NCBI RefSeq assembly: GCF_021917145.1
Contig: NC_061077.1
Coordinates: 11,749,358 to 11,813,357, forward strand
Direction of reading: 5' to 3'
DNA length: 64,000 bases
DNA from: Hypomesus transpacificus
Lineage: Eukaryota > Chordata > Actinopteri > Osmeriformes > Osmeridae
Part shown: in pieces, positions 14,296 through 25,698 of the stretch
How positions within the stretch are numbered: position 1 is the stretch's first letter
Layout of the letters: every line of letters starts with the position of its first letter
Notes under the pieces: model-generated
Database searches by the model: none
What the model was told of the DNA's origin: nothing
What the model saw: only the letters and a program-made list of their open reading frames with translations
Translations under genes and position numbers: made by a program

Positions 14296-17181
14296 ATGAA
14301 TGCAATACCTCACATACGCCACACAGACAAATTCCACACAGATTCTGTAATCACAGATGAGCTCTGTATGCTTCACATCGACCTAGACACAATCGAAGAA
14401 GACAGGGAGTCTAACAGAGAAAACTCAGAACAATCTGTAAGTTCAGCCAGCAAGCTGATCTTTCCTTCACTGACAAAAAGCTGTTGTCCGTTGTCTGTGT
14501 ACTGGACTGTGTAGTGTACAGTACTCCATCAGGGGTTGTGTCTAAATTTAATCATTTATAAGAGCAGTTACATACGCTATCATCTACATCAACTTTGTAT
14601 TCTTTCCTGAATGACGCATGTACTTTGCTATGATGAAAGTGTATGTGCGACATTAATTCTGGGTGCCTGATCTTAACGTGTCTGTCAGTGTGTCCTGTCT
14701 GTTGACCAGAAAAATGTCCTCAGGAAGCAGCGGCATTGGGAGAGGAGCCTGGCGTCGAAAAGGAGCAAAAGGCGTGATGAGAAGACAAAGAGGAAACAGA
14801 ACCGTGAGCAGGGAGGAGGGAAGAGGAAGGAGGTAGTGGAAGGAGGGAGGAGGGAAGAGGAAGGAGGTAGTGGAAGGAGGGAGGAGGGAAGAGGAAGGAG
14901 GTAGTGGAAGGAGGGAGGAGGGAAGAGGAAGGAGGTAGTGGAAGGAGGGAAGAGGAAGGAGGTAGTGGAAGGAGGGAGGAGGGAAGAGGAAGGAGGTAGT
15001 GGAAGGAGGGAAGAGGAAGGAGGTAGTGGAAGGAGGGAAGAGGAAGGAGGTAGTGGAAGGAGGGAGGAGGGAAGAGGAAGGAGGTAGTGGAAGGAGGGAA
15101 GAGGAAGGAGGTAGTGGAAGGAGGGAGGAGGAAGGAGGTAGTGGAAGGAGGGAGGAGGGAAGAGGAAGGAGGTAGTGGAAGGAGGGAAGAGGAAGGAGGT
15201 AGTGGAAGGAGGGAAGAGGTAGGAGGTAGTGGAAGGAGGTAGTGGAAGGAGGGAAGAGGAAGGAGGTAGTGGAAGGAGGGAGGAGGGAAGAGGAAGGAGG
15301 TAGTGGAAGGAGGGAGGAGGGAAGAGGAAGGAGGTTAGGGTTGCTGGCTGAATGTTCTGTATGGATGAAGCTCTGTGTTGTAGGTTAAGCCATGCGTTGT
15401 TGTTGTTGTTGTTGTTGTGGTTTAATAAACAGGCACTGATGTGGACAACCCCCAGTTTAGCAAACGTGTCACAAAGGCAATCACCAAGGAGCGTTTAGCA
15501 GAGGCACAGACTTCGGGACCCAAACTGTGCTTAGACCTGAGCATGACAGACAACATGTCAGACAAGGTAGGTGAATGATCCACCCGTGAGCAAAGCTGAA
15601 TCAGTAACAGAATCAAATCGGAATCAATCTGACTTCTGATACGTGTTGCTCTTTTCCCAGGAAATAAGCCGTCTCGCTAGTCAGATAAGGAGGCTGTACG
15701 GCTCCAATCGTAAGGCAACTCGGCCCTTCCATCTCTACCTGGCAGCCCTGAGCCAGGACAGCCGATTGTACAGGGAGTGTCTCAGGATGAACGATGGCTT
15801 CCATAGCTACGTGGTGAGTAGCTTATCGGCTCCAACGCCTTTAAGGTCCCGACAGATTTAAGAATTTTTACGAAATACATATATTTCACGCCACCTAAAA
15901 ATTGCGTTTTGTCTCTCAGATGGACGTGACCGAGGTGAGCTGCCTGGATTTGTTTCCTCCTGAGAACGTGACCTACCTCACACCAGATGCTGAAGAAGGT
16001 GGGACTGCAGACTACCATGGCTAGGATGGAGTGTAGAACACTGTGGGAAAGTGAGATCAATGTATCGTGGCATTATGTCATTTGTCAAAACCAGACATAT
16101 ACACACAAGTTCTAGATCTCCGGTTCTGTGGCGGAACACGCCGGGCTGCACCAACGTGGCTTCCCTTCTGTTTCAGCCTTGGAGAGAATAGAACCAGACA
16201 AAGTGTACGTTCTCGGTGGTCTTGTGGATGAAAGTATTCAGAGGGTAAGAACACTCCATGTTTTAGATGTGAAGAATTCCGATTGAGATGCAATTAAATT
16301 GACAATTGTATTGACTAATCCTGTGTTGTTGGTGATGGATTGATCAGATGTTCTTTCTACTGTGTTTTCCCCTTGTAGAAGATCACTTACATGAGGGCCA
16401 AGGAACTGAACGTGCGGACAGCCAGACTGCCCATAGATGAGTACATGGTGAAGAAGGAAAACCCCAAAAACTTTTACTCAAAGATTCTCTCCATTAATCA
16501 AGGTTAGTTCAGTCAAGACACACACGTGATTGATTTCACCATTTATTCATACACATGACAAATGGTTTAACATTGGCGGAATGGATGTACATGGGGAAGC
16601 AACAAGTTAAATCCCCCACGGGGAGAACAGACAGACCACATGGGGGCGAAGGGGATGGAGGTGGGTGGCAGCAGCGCAGAACACCAGGGTAATCGAGGAC
16701 GCGTGTGCGTGCATGTGTGCGACTTTATAGCGCCGCCTATCAAGCTAAGCCTATGGGCTGAGAACACGGCGATGGGTGATATGGTGCACGCTGCCCGAGT
16801 TGCATGCCTGAACTAGCTCCGCTTATTATGTGAAAGTCTGTTCCTCCCCACACGTTTTATGAGCAAAATTATATTCAAGTGCCACCTCCTCAGTTATAAC
16901 AGAAAAAAAGCTGCCTCACCCACATTTGAAAACAAACCTACGCCCCTGGTTAAAGCAGTCATACAGTCAGACAAACTACATTTATGTCTTTGTCGCAATG
17001 AAAAATGCATGCTTGAGGCTGGAGTTTTTGAAATCTCTCCTCTCTCTTCTCCCTGTCTCCAGTGTTGGACATCCTGTTGACATTAAGAGACACTGGCAGC
17101 TGGATCAAAGCTCTTCAGGCTTGGTTTCCTCCAGGGAAGGGCTTTGTTGTTGCTCCTGAGGCTGCTAATCATTCCGTATAA
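14296..17181 (+). CDS. trmt10b: TRMT10B, SPOUT-fold tRNA m1G9/m1A9-type methyltransferase, 8 exons
   Basis: TRM10-family enzymes methylate the purine at tRNA position 9 with S-adenosylmethionine. Exons: 14296-14436, 14710-14803, 15433-15566, 15661-15813, 15920-15998, 16177-16244, 16379-16502, 17063-17181; all phases close and give 303 residues against about 316 in the human protein. Diagnostic pieces are [95 protein letters not shown] and [10 protein letters not shown]. These match the B paralogue and not TRMT10A. The start at 14296 is the first in-frame ATG; an upstream noncoding or short coding exon is possible because a splice-acceptor-like site lies near 14250. Intron 2 holds a long minisatellite. 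INTU is divergently oriented about 3.2 kb to the left. Confidence 0.92.
14812..15333 (+). repeat. Minisatellite, 27/34-bp units, in TRMT10B intron 2
   Basis: About 520 bp of a purine-rich unit (core GGAGGTAGTGGAAGGAGGGA then AGAGGAA). Units of 27 bp alternate with 34-bp units that carry an extra GGAGGGA, plus a few shorter ones. It starts just after the exon 2 donor at 14804 and ends about 100 bp before exon 3. Confidence 0.95.
15401..15417 (+). repeat. GTT trinucleotide microsatellite
   Basis: Short GTT run immediately upstream of the TRMT10B exon 3 acceptor, within its polypyrimidine/branch region. Confidence 0.8.
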
Positions 17182-18438
17182 CGGCAAGACATGAATGTCA
17201 AGGGTACATAAGTTTCAGTATTTTTCATTGTTTTTAGTTATGAACGCAGTACGAAAATACTACTGGTAATGGGTTTTGTAATTGAGGAGTTTTCTCGTAC
17301 GTAGGTATACTTTTGCATGGCTGTGTGCATGCACATACACCTGCACTGTCATTTGCAGCTGGATCACCTGTACTGTTAAAATGCCTGACAGCTAGGATTG
17401 TAGCTTACTTTTTTAAGACCAAATGTACGGACCCCTTTACAAGTGCAGGACAGATTTAATTTAATTTGATTTGTTAGATGCTAATTACAGTTTTTTTTAT
17501 TATTGTGTTCTTGTTATATTCTGTGCATCTATGTTGTTTGAAGGATTTTAAGTCTTTTTAAAAAATCCACTGAATGGAAGCTAAAAATGTTTCGTTCTAT
17601 AAAGTTCTGTTGAAATAATCAATCACTGTGTAACTGGCTGATAGTTGTTGCAAATCTAATCTCATTTAAATGATATTAGTTAGCTCAGTTAGTTTTGTAC
17701 CGGTCATATTGACTTGTGGTAAAGTGAACTGGCAGAGTATTCTGACAGTGCTAAGGAAGACGATCCAGTTTTCAGTTAAGTCTTCAGGAAGGAAAGGCCT
17801 GTATTGTTTCATATAGAGTTGCTGGTAAATCATTGATGACAACAAGCAATTAAGTGACACATCACAGTTTAAAAACGTATAGGGTATAGACACAGCAATA
17901 TACAGTATACACATATACAATTTACATATACAATAAAAAAAGTAATAATGTAATGACAGGGTGTTCCTTGTAATCAGCTCTGTGAAGGGGAACATATCAG
18001 GAACAAATAATAGTTGTGACTTGCTAAAGGATATTGAAGGAAAGGACTAATTCAGAGACAATTAGTGGATGACAGTCACAGCCCTTGACTTTTACCTGAG
18101 TATGGACCTTTGTTTCAGAAATATAAAGGTAAAGTTATGAACATACATAAACAAGTATGTATATTAATAATGTATTTAAGGGCTTTCCTACATATACTAC
18201 TTCAATAAAATAAATGTAGATGCCTGAACAAGCCACATGCCAGATCTGGGTCAATCACTGCAGTAAAACGATTGCATTATGCCCATCAGTGCCAGCTACG
18301 AGTCAAAAGCGTACCTCAAAGTGTTTCATCTCTGTCAATGACCCTTAAACTGGCACATGTGAAATATGAAAGCATGTGTGAGCTACTACCATGTCACGCA
18401 GTGTCAAACATCCCCCTGTGGGGTGGTCCCTAATGTCT
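17182..18438. other. Intergenic, TRMT10B 3' flank to chemokine 3' end
   Basis: AT-rich sequence that should contain the 3' UTRs of two convergent genes (TRMT10B on plus, CXC chemokine on minus). No further gene seen. Confidence 0.5.
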
Positions 18439-19668
18439 TCACCATCCTCTCTTGGCCTGTTTTTCCACCACAAAGCGGGTGAGCCTCTTCACCCAGTGAG
18501 TGTTAGGGTCCAAACAGATTTTTTCTCCCCTTGCAAGACCAGCTCTGAAACACAAACACAAACTGTTTAAGACACCTGTTGCAGTTACAACTTGCAGTAG
18601 AACAGCTGTGTCTCGTAAGAGTGGTGCACATCTGAATGAGCCAAATTATAAATATTATCAGGACTGTTTACATTCATTATCATATGTTGATAACTACTGT
18701 ATGAAAAACATTTACACAATATTTTGACTCTAAAAGTGATATATGGCAGTTGAGGGGCAGTTCTATGGGCATATGTGAAGCCCTCTGTGACATGCTTGCG
18801 TTTAAAAAGGGCTATACAATAAATTTGATTTGATTTGATATGGGGGAAGGTGTAGATTAGTGGTTAGTGCACTTGGTTGCAGGTTCAAATATCCCATGTA
18901 CTCTATGTTACTTTGGATAAAAGTAACATAGAGTAAGTAACATAAGATACAACTTTTAGACTCTGGAGTATCACCATGGTAACCTACATGACTTCTATGT
19001 TTTGGCAGTGAGGGCCACTGGGACGAATCTCAACGCTGCGTAGGCTGTCAGGAGGGATAACTCTGGTCTCCAGCTTCACACAGTGACAGTGCTGATTGTA
19101 GTCTCGGCCGATTGGCGGCATACCTGGGGAATCAAACACTCATATTACGACAGCATTGAGATGCAGTTATGGGACTTGTTCTAAATGGAATCACATGTTT
19201 ATGAAACTCCTAACTCTGTTCCTTTATCATAAAATAAGATAATCCTTTATTTTTCCCACAGTGGGGAAATTGCAGTTTGCAACAGCAGCAGGGTACAGAA
19301 CAGCACTCAGAGTACAATTAAATATAGAAAATATAAAATATACGAGATACAACGAGATCATCATGTTGCAAAACGCTACTGCTTTTGAAAAATACTTCCT
19401 TATACAAAATTTAAAACCAGTTGAGGACATTTTATTCCCAACTGTAAGGAACAGAAACACAGTTTACACTGTAAAACAAAGTATTACAAGGACATTTACA
19501 TGGATGGCCAATAGTAAGCTGAATGAGTGGAAAAAGTACTTTCCTTTTTAAGTTAACAATAAAGTAACAAACTATGGTATAATCTGAAATTGAATTTGTT
19601 GTTAAGGTCTTACTGTTGCCAAGGGTGAAAGAGATGGCCACCAGAGCCAGCAGAAGACAAGTTTTCAT
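18439..19668 (-). CDS. CXC chemokine, 98 residues, 3 exons
   Basis: Secreted chemoattractant of the CXC class. Exons on the minus strand: 19614-19668 (signal peptide MKTCLLLALVAISFTLG), 18988-19123 and 18439-18544; phases 1 and 2 match the usual chemokine introns. The mature part has the CXC pair as CHC (NQHCHCVKLETRVIPP), a third cysteine in GPHCQNIEVI and the fourth in GEKICLDPNTHWVKRLTRF, followed by a basic C-terminal helix ending KRGW. No ELR precedes the CXC pair. The last half resembles CXCL8-type chemokines, but orthology to a mammalian gene cannot be claimed from sequence alone. It ends in exon 3, unlike its neighbour, which has four exons. Confidence 0.85.
18755..18935 (+). mobile_element. 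Retroelement 3' tail and tRNA-like SINE fragment in chemokine intron 2
   Basis: About 18755-18840 ends in the ATTTGATTTGATTTGAT-type tail found on teleost retroelements. It is followed (about 18843-18930) by a tRNA-head-like stretch with an A-box-like TAGATTAGTGG and a B-box-like GGTTCAAAT, then CTTTGGATAAAAG, a common SINE/LINE tail. Both are fragments. Confidence 0.55.
19218..19300 (-). mobile_element. LINE 3'-tail fragment
   Basis: The CCTTTATTTTTCCCACAGTG and GGGGAAATTGCAGTTTGCAA stretch is a recurrent teleost non-LTR retrotransposon end in reverse orientation, lying in intron 1 of the first chemokine gene. Family assignment is uncertain. Confidence 0.45.
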
Positions 19669-19831
19669 GGTGCGTGCGCCGTTCAGCCAAGAAGAAGAGA
19701 ATGAAGGTGGTGATGGTGTTTCTTCAGATTTTACCTTTGCTGTTCTGAAGAGTCACAGGGCCACTTTACTTTATATACAAGTCCTGATCACATGCTCATC
19801 ATAACCGCAGGGATCTCTGCAAAAGTCCCAT

Positions 19832-19868
<37 letters not shown>

Positions 19869-20627
19869 CAGAAGGCAGTCATGAGACAGGGAGTTCAGGG
19901 GCAGAGCAGGGGCCTACCAGGATCCGTCAATCTTTCATGTTATTCCTCTGGACAGAGAAACTATCGTAACTCACACAAACAACATCATCTGTTTGTGACT
20001 TCTTTTGTGTCATAATAACCCAACACAATTTGGCCTAGAGGGAAGCCTTTTACCAGGGGGGTTAATTGTAGACTAGAGTTTTTCGCTGAGTGTGGATGTT
20101 TAATGGTCCTCACTAGTGTTGTTATTATTGTAAAACTGTCATTGACATCGCTGTGACTCCCGCATCTGATGGTGGACGATGAAGTAGTGCAGAAATTGTT
20201 GTAAACAAACGACAGAATGGAACACTCAGTATGACTCAGGCCACACAGCATCAGGAAAGAAGAGGAACCGTGCCTTCTACAAAGTCATGTGACACGTGAC
20301 TGCAATCAAGGCGGTCAGTTCCCAAGAGGGCCAGAAAAGTGATCTTATTATTTCTAAACTATCGTTCAACTCATTACTATAGACTGATAGATGGTTCACT
20401 CAATAAGATGCAGTGATGACTGAATAATTTAGAGTCAAAACATTTATATATCAGAACAAAAACATTTTTTTATGAATAATAATATTGGTGTTGGATTTAG
20501 ACAAATAAAAAATCTGTCCAAAGTGTGCAGGTACAAAATGTAGACGTTTTCACAAGTTTAAAAACATAGAACTTCATTGCCAATATGAGCAGCATCAGTT
20601 TCAGGTAACTTTACAGGCAGCATGTCA

Positions 20628-21721
20628 CTAAAATGATCCTGTGATTTGAGTGTGTTCAGATGTAATAGGAAGGATGGTAGTTATAACTTTCGACTGTCTT
20701 CTCTTTGGATGGCTGTTGGAGAAAATCAAAAGGTCGCTCTCAGTTATTGACTTTAAATTGTTGCTCAAAAGATGCGAAAAAGTATTTGAAAAAGTAATTA
20801 CCTTTTCAATCTCTTGATCAACATTTTGGCAAAATCCCCAGTTGGTTCCAGACACTCTGACTCTCCAGTGCTCAGTTTGACACTGTTTTTCAGTAAATAA
20901 AAAGATTTGTGTTAAGCAACAGAACACGGGGTCGTGTGAAGAAATCTGAGCATTCAGTTGAAAGTTCCAGGGGTGTTGGACAGAAGATGTACTCGACTCT
21001 AAGTATTGGTGAACAGACCACCCTGATAGGAGATATCAGAATCAGAAAGGGGTTTTATAATTGCCCTGAAAGTTCGCACGGACAAGGAGTTTACTTTGGC
21101 AGGAAGGTGAATACATTCAACATAGACAAAACATTGAGCACCGATCGACCGAGGCTGCCATCATCGGCGCCATCTTTCAAAATAAAAGATTATATGATGA
21201 TATGATATGGGCCTGTGTTGTCACGAATACAGTGACAATCTCACCTCAGATCAGGATCTATCTGGAGTGGTATTCACAGAAAGAGTCATTAAAATTGTGT
21301 TGTCTTGTGCTCTTAAACTCACATGACTTCCTCCCTGGGACAGTGGGGTCGAGGTGAGTACTGTCGAATTGCAGTTATCCTTTTGATGTTGAGTGGTGTT
21401 ATGCGGGTGCTAGCACAATGGCAACGGGGTGCCTTCGTTGCCTCTGCTAGAGCAGAGAAGAGGCGAGGAAAAAAGAGGAGAGGAAAGGAAAGAAGAGTAA
21501 GGAATGTAAGGAGTTTGAGGGGGAGACAAAAAGAGAGGAAAGGGGTGAAGAGGAGGATGGAGAAGGGAAAAAGAGAGAGGATAATCAACGAATAATCAAC
21601 AAATTACGAATGGACTCCCTGATGAACCCACATAGAAGCCAGTGTAGAGACACCCGGTACCTTCTGCCATGGAGATGGCCACGCCGACCAGTAGAACAAC
21701 GGACAAGATCACTGCTTTCAT
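20628..21721 (-). CDS. CXC chemokine, 115 residues, 4 exons
   Basis: Second secreted CXC chemokine, same strand as and about 1 kb from the first. Exons: 21661-21721 (signal peptide MKAVILSVVLLVGVAISMAE), 21323-21443, 20802-20882, 20628-20712; phases 1, 2, 2 close. Mature sequence: APRCHCASTRITPLNIKRI, then RPHCPREEVIVKL, then GESECLEPTGDFAKMLIKRL, then a long basic tail with HPKRRQSK. Four conserved cysteines and no ELR, so of the type often associated with lymphocyte attraction. The acceptor of exon 2 could shift by one codon (two adjacent AGs). A retroelement tail lies in intron 2. Paralogy with the neighbouring chemokine is supported by gene structure, but sequence identity is low. Confidence 0.82.
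21019..21200 (+). mobile_element. Retroelement-tail-like repeat in chemokine intron 2
   Basis: The segment with ATCAGAATCAGAAAGGGGTT followed by an ATTGCC motif resembles a widespread teleost retroelement end. It lies between exons 2 and 3 of the second chemokine gene. Remembered similarity only. Confidence 0.4.
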
Positions 21722-22249
21722 GATGGTCTTCACTTGAAACTTGACTTTGAATAAGACGTCCCAGAGCAGATCCTATTTTAGAAATCTGTTAGAATTAGTT
21801 TCTTCTGGTCGGTGGGAGTCGTATGGAAGACAGCCTGGAAGACTTAGAGTCTGGCGTGACAGCAGTTCTGCAGCTGCTCTCCTCTCTTCTTCTCTTCCTG
21901 TCTCCTGGATGTGTGGGTTTGCCTGGAGGAGGTGCATTCTGGGCCACTTATACTCTCTGCTCACTGAGTGTCAGCGAGTTTCAGGGATTCCAGAGAAAAG
22001 TGAATGCGTCATCCATTACCGTTCAACACCCACGTCCCACCCACCCAAAGGTGTCGTCAAATTCTTTAAAAAATTGAGTGTTGTAATGTCATTGTGATAA
22101 AACAGGAGGATTAAGTCTGTAGTTGTATTAAATGTTTCATAGAGTAGAATGGAAGCCTCAGCAATGGAACTGTACCTCGCCACCAGGCTCCTGTTTGGTC
22201 ATTGACATAGTCACTGATCTGCAAATTAGCACTATTGCACTGTACTCCA

Positions 22250-22567
22250 CTTAGGTTAGATTAGGTTAAAGGTTTGAAACAGGTTTTTTGTGCATTAGGG
22301 TTAGTATAGCGTACTATTTATTGTTATCTGTTTTTAGGAAGTTTTAGTGTTAGGGTTAGGATAGTCGTTTATTTATTGCTATCTGTATATTTAGGAAGTT
22401 CACTTATCTAAGCTCAGCATAGATGTAAATTTGTTCCGTGTAATTATATGTTATGTTATGCCAGGTGCTTGCGTTGTCTTGTCTTAAGAATTTCAGTGCC
22501 CAGACTAACCTTGTGTTGTTCTGTGCACCTGACAAATAAAAGACTTGAAACTTGAAACTTGAAACTG
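22250..22567 (+). mobile_element. Non-LTR retroelement 3' end with GAAACTT tail
   Basis: Carries the AAGAATTTCAGTGCCCAGAC and GTGTTGTTCTGTGCACCTGA motifs and a tail of three GAAACTT-type units, typical of a teleost LINE terminus. No coding part is present. Confidence 0.5.
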
Positions 22568-22804
22568 GATCTCTGTGAGAGGAATTACAGGTTTTTCTTT
22601 TTCTTTAGTAAGAACAACACAATGGCGTATGTTTAAAATTACTGGTCACTTTGGAAAGCAAGCGATAATATAAAAAAAAAAGCTATGATAGCTTAAATCT
22701 GTCATTACGACCCTTACAACCCATAATATCCTTCCCAGTACTACTAGTCTTATACAAGTAGCTTTCCTGGCTACTACTGCAGTATTGCACTACAAACTAC
22801 AACC

Positions 22805-23091
22805 TCATTTAAAGGTAATAAGGTATTCGGGGCAGGCCTGGTCGTCGTGAAAGATGACAAACATGGTGGGGCTCTGTATGTTGTCTACCAGGCTGTCGTA
22901 GCGGTCGTTGGGCAGCTGGGTGGAGCGGGACGGGGGGATAATCATGTCTATCTCTCCTTGGGTGTACTGTCCTGTCAGGACCCTGGCCACAAACATCAGC
23001 TGGTTGCTGTCCTGGTCTGGCTGTGAGTAGGTGGGTTGAGTGGAGTAGCTGGCCTTCACAGCAAAGTATGTCCCTTTACCATCAAAAGTGT
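22805..23091 (-). pseudogene. PARP14-like catalytic last-exon copy (orphan)
   Basis: Encodes GKGTYFAVKASYSTQPTYSQ through DDQACPEYLITFK then stop, the C-terminal half of an ADP-ribosyltransferase domain, closely similar to the last exon of the PARP14-like gene at 53826-54127. The upstream exon carrying the catalytic His (LYHGT) is absent nearby. Where the intact gene has a CAG splice acceptor this copy reads CTG, so it should not be spliced in. The downstream flank (about 22695-22804) also matches the 3' flank of the intact gene, so a piece of gene end was duplicated. Confidence 0.8.
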
Positions 23092-23523
23092 CAGAGTGAA
23101 AGGAGAGAGGGTACCAGACGACAGGAATCCAGGGCAAAAACGGTCTGTGAAAGGTCACTTGTTTATTGTGGCGAATCTGGCGATGTTAGTACATTGGCTA
23201 AAAAGCCGCTAGTCTAGTAAAGTTAGCTGGCTAAAGGCCACCCAGAGTCTTCAAATCCCCTAGCAATCATAGCTACCAATAACATTTAGTCATTTAGCAG
23301 ACACCCATATCCAATTACGTTCTACAACTTGCTTCAACAGTTCCATTTTATTCGGAAAACAAATTAAACACGCACACCAGTCAACTATAAATCAGGTTTA
23401 TATTAATATATTTTCTTAAATACATTTGAATAATAAAAAAATAAAAAGGCATTTTGAACAAACTTAGAAATTAAAGGGTTACACAACATTTCACTTAAGT
23501 TATTCAGGTTATTTAACATTAAT

Positions 23524-24725
23524 ATGAGTTCCCCTAGCCCCCAACCCTGGTTAATGAGTGAGGCGTTAATACATGTCGTCCCCTGTAGGCGCTGTGACTG
23601 GCTCGTCTCCACGCGCTCACTGACGTCCAGGTCCACCAGACACATAGATGCTGCATTCAGACACAGTTTACCGGTAGTCTCAGCCTCCAAAATACATCTG
23701 AAAACCATCAAGGCTGGTGTTTTAGGGTGGGAAGAGAGGCAAAGCATACCTCAACCTCAGTGGTGACCTTCCGGTAGCTGAGGTTGGTCACAGTGACCTT
23801 GTTTGTGGCCTTGCGGATCTCATGCTCGGGCCTCTTGTTGGGCTTGCCCGCGTACAAAAGATCGCGCAGTGTCTCGTTATATACCTCCACAAAGCTTGCC
23901 GTAAAAGTGTACTAGGGAGAAACGATTTTTGGTATCTGTTACCTCTACTCTACAGTGAGATCTGTATGGTTCTGAAAATGACCTAATTATTTATATTCAT
24001 CTAAGAACCAACCAACCTCCCAGCCCTGCTGGTGGAGACCCTCGGCAGCAGTGAACACTTGCTGGACCGCCCTGGGGATCACACCCCTGCTGGTCTCAGT
24101 CTGACCCCCCTCCATGGTGTAGGTTTTGCTGCTGCCGGTCTGGCCGTAGGCAAAACAGCAGACACTGCATCCGTCCAGGGCGGACTGGACCAGCACGTGG
24201 ACCTCTTCGAATACCTCCTTTTGGCTGGAGGAGGGTCCAAACACCCGATCAAAGGTACATTTGTACTCTTTTGTTTTGTCTGGACGGCCTGTGTTGGACT
24301 GAGGGAGGATAGCAGGTGGGATAGGGAGCAGAATGACATTATCTTCCATGACCATCATTCATGAAAAATAGTCATGGAAAAAAATGACAATTATAAATAG
24401 TTTCTATCTCTAAAATGAGTGAGCAGGTGTCAGAAAAGCACTGGTTCTCATCTGCTGATGTTTGTTAAAAGTAATGGACCTGTTGTCATTGACTGGGAGG
24501 TTAATGAGGTCCATTTGACCTCCAGTAGTTGGTGGGCACACTCAGCAGAATACCCGGATGTTCCCCTGCACAGACTCCTCTTTATTTGCTACTATATTTT
24601 GCAGTTTCTAATTTCTGCATTTTTTATTATAATCATGTCACCATATTCTCTCTGCCATAACTCATCTGAATACATCTTTTTTTTATTCATATTTTCTCTA
24701 TGAATTTATTCATATCAATGCTAAG
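23524..24725 (-). pseudogene. KIFC1-like C-terminal kinesin fragments (copy A), broken
   Basis: Separate exon-like blocks of a kinesin-14 motor. About 24548-24725 is the stalk-to-motor junction, degenerate. Block 24017-24340 holds [38 protein letters not shown] and [11 protein letters not shown]. Block 23750-23911 holds [20 protein letters not shown] and [17 protein letters not shown] with good splice sites. About 23524-23690 is a decayed switch-II region (VDLDVSERVETSQSQ). The P-loop reads GQTGSSKT where functional kinesins have GQTGSGKT, and no neck or C-terminal exons follow. It is best read as a duplicated relic of KIFC1. The motor exon shares its duplication unit with the GIMAP-PYD gene to its right. 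Confidence 0.75.
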
Positions 24726-24918
24726 GATTGTAACTTTTTTTCAGACCATTTTTCATGTCCAGTAACTCTTTCAACTGCATGTAACATGCACACGTCAAGA
24801 CTTGTGTTGTCAATTTCAGCTATTTTCACTTCTAAAGTCTCAATGTTTTGACACTTGTCAGACAGTGGAAACATGATTAGCTTATAGGTCCATGTATACT
24901 TGAAAAAAAGTGAGGTGA

Positions 24919-25455
24919 TGTCAGAAATATTAATCTTTATCAAATACTACACAGTCAGTCGGTGAAGAAGTTAAAAAAGCTTTATTGCTGGCCCCCGGCC
25001 CACAATGAGTCAAAGACCAAACGCCATGGTGGTCACAAAGTTGTCTGCTAGCATGTTGTGCTAGCTAACCATTTAAACAAAACCGCTCTCCACAATCATT
25101 TGGTAATACACAGGCATGCAACGGTCACATGGCTCTCCTTTCATTGGCTCTCTTGCAAAGACTTTGCGCTCAAGTGTGCGTTCCTTGCAGTGGACATTTA
25201 CAACATCAACCCTACTCCCACTAGGTGACCAGCTAATGGTCACCAGACCTCAGTCTCCCTTCTAGCTCTGTCAAACTGTATCTCCTACTAACCCCCAACT
25301 CTTCTTAGTCTTCAGCCCCAAGATAAGGGTCTTGTATGTTTACCTAAGTCTGAATCTTGCCAACAGTTCATTTGGGGGTGGCCTCTCTAAACACAAGGCT
25401 AAACACAGTATCATTTAAAACACAATAAAAGGTTACATTTTCAACTTTTCTGACA
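24919..25455. mobile_element. MITE-like nonautonomous DNA transposon (copy A)
   Basis: About 537 bp with imperfect inverted ends (TGTCAGAAA at left, TTTTCTGACA at right) and a 5-bp TGTGA-type target duplication (left copy changed to GGTGA). The same element sits at 30163-30696; the paralogous sites near 36240 and 44010 read straight through GTGATAAAA, showing the empty state. No coding capacity. Confidence 0.65.
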
Positions 25456-25698
25456 TGTGAAAAAAAGTATCAATTGTGTACATGGCCACTGTGCAAGCAG
25501 TAACAAGAAGTAGAATGAACACATGAAAAAACAGCAACAAAAAAAAAGTTTGTAATTATTGCTCAATAACATTCTTTAAATGTAATCGTTTGTCATGAAA
25601 TGCCGTATTGAATCTCAGTTGGTATTTATGAAGATAATGCAGTCCATCATACAGTCCTGAGAATGGTTCATTAGAATGACTTTCATTACTTCATTCCA

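Noticed and set aside
14812-15333. CRISPR-like or coding repeat array
   Set aside because: Repeats are directly abutting and purine-rich with no spacers, inside an intron of a vertebrate gene; it is a minisatellite.
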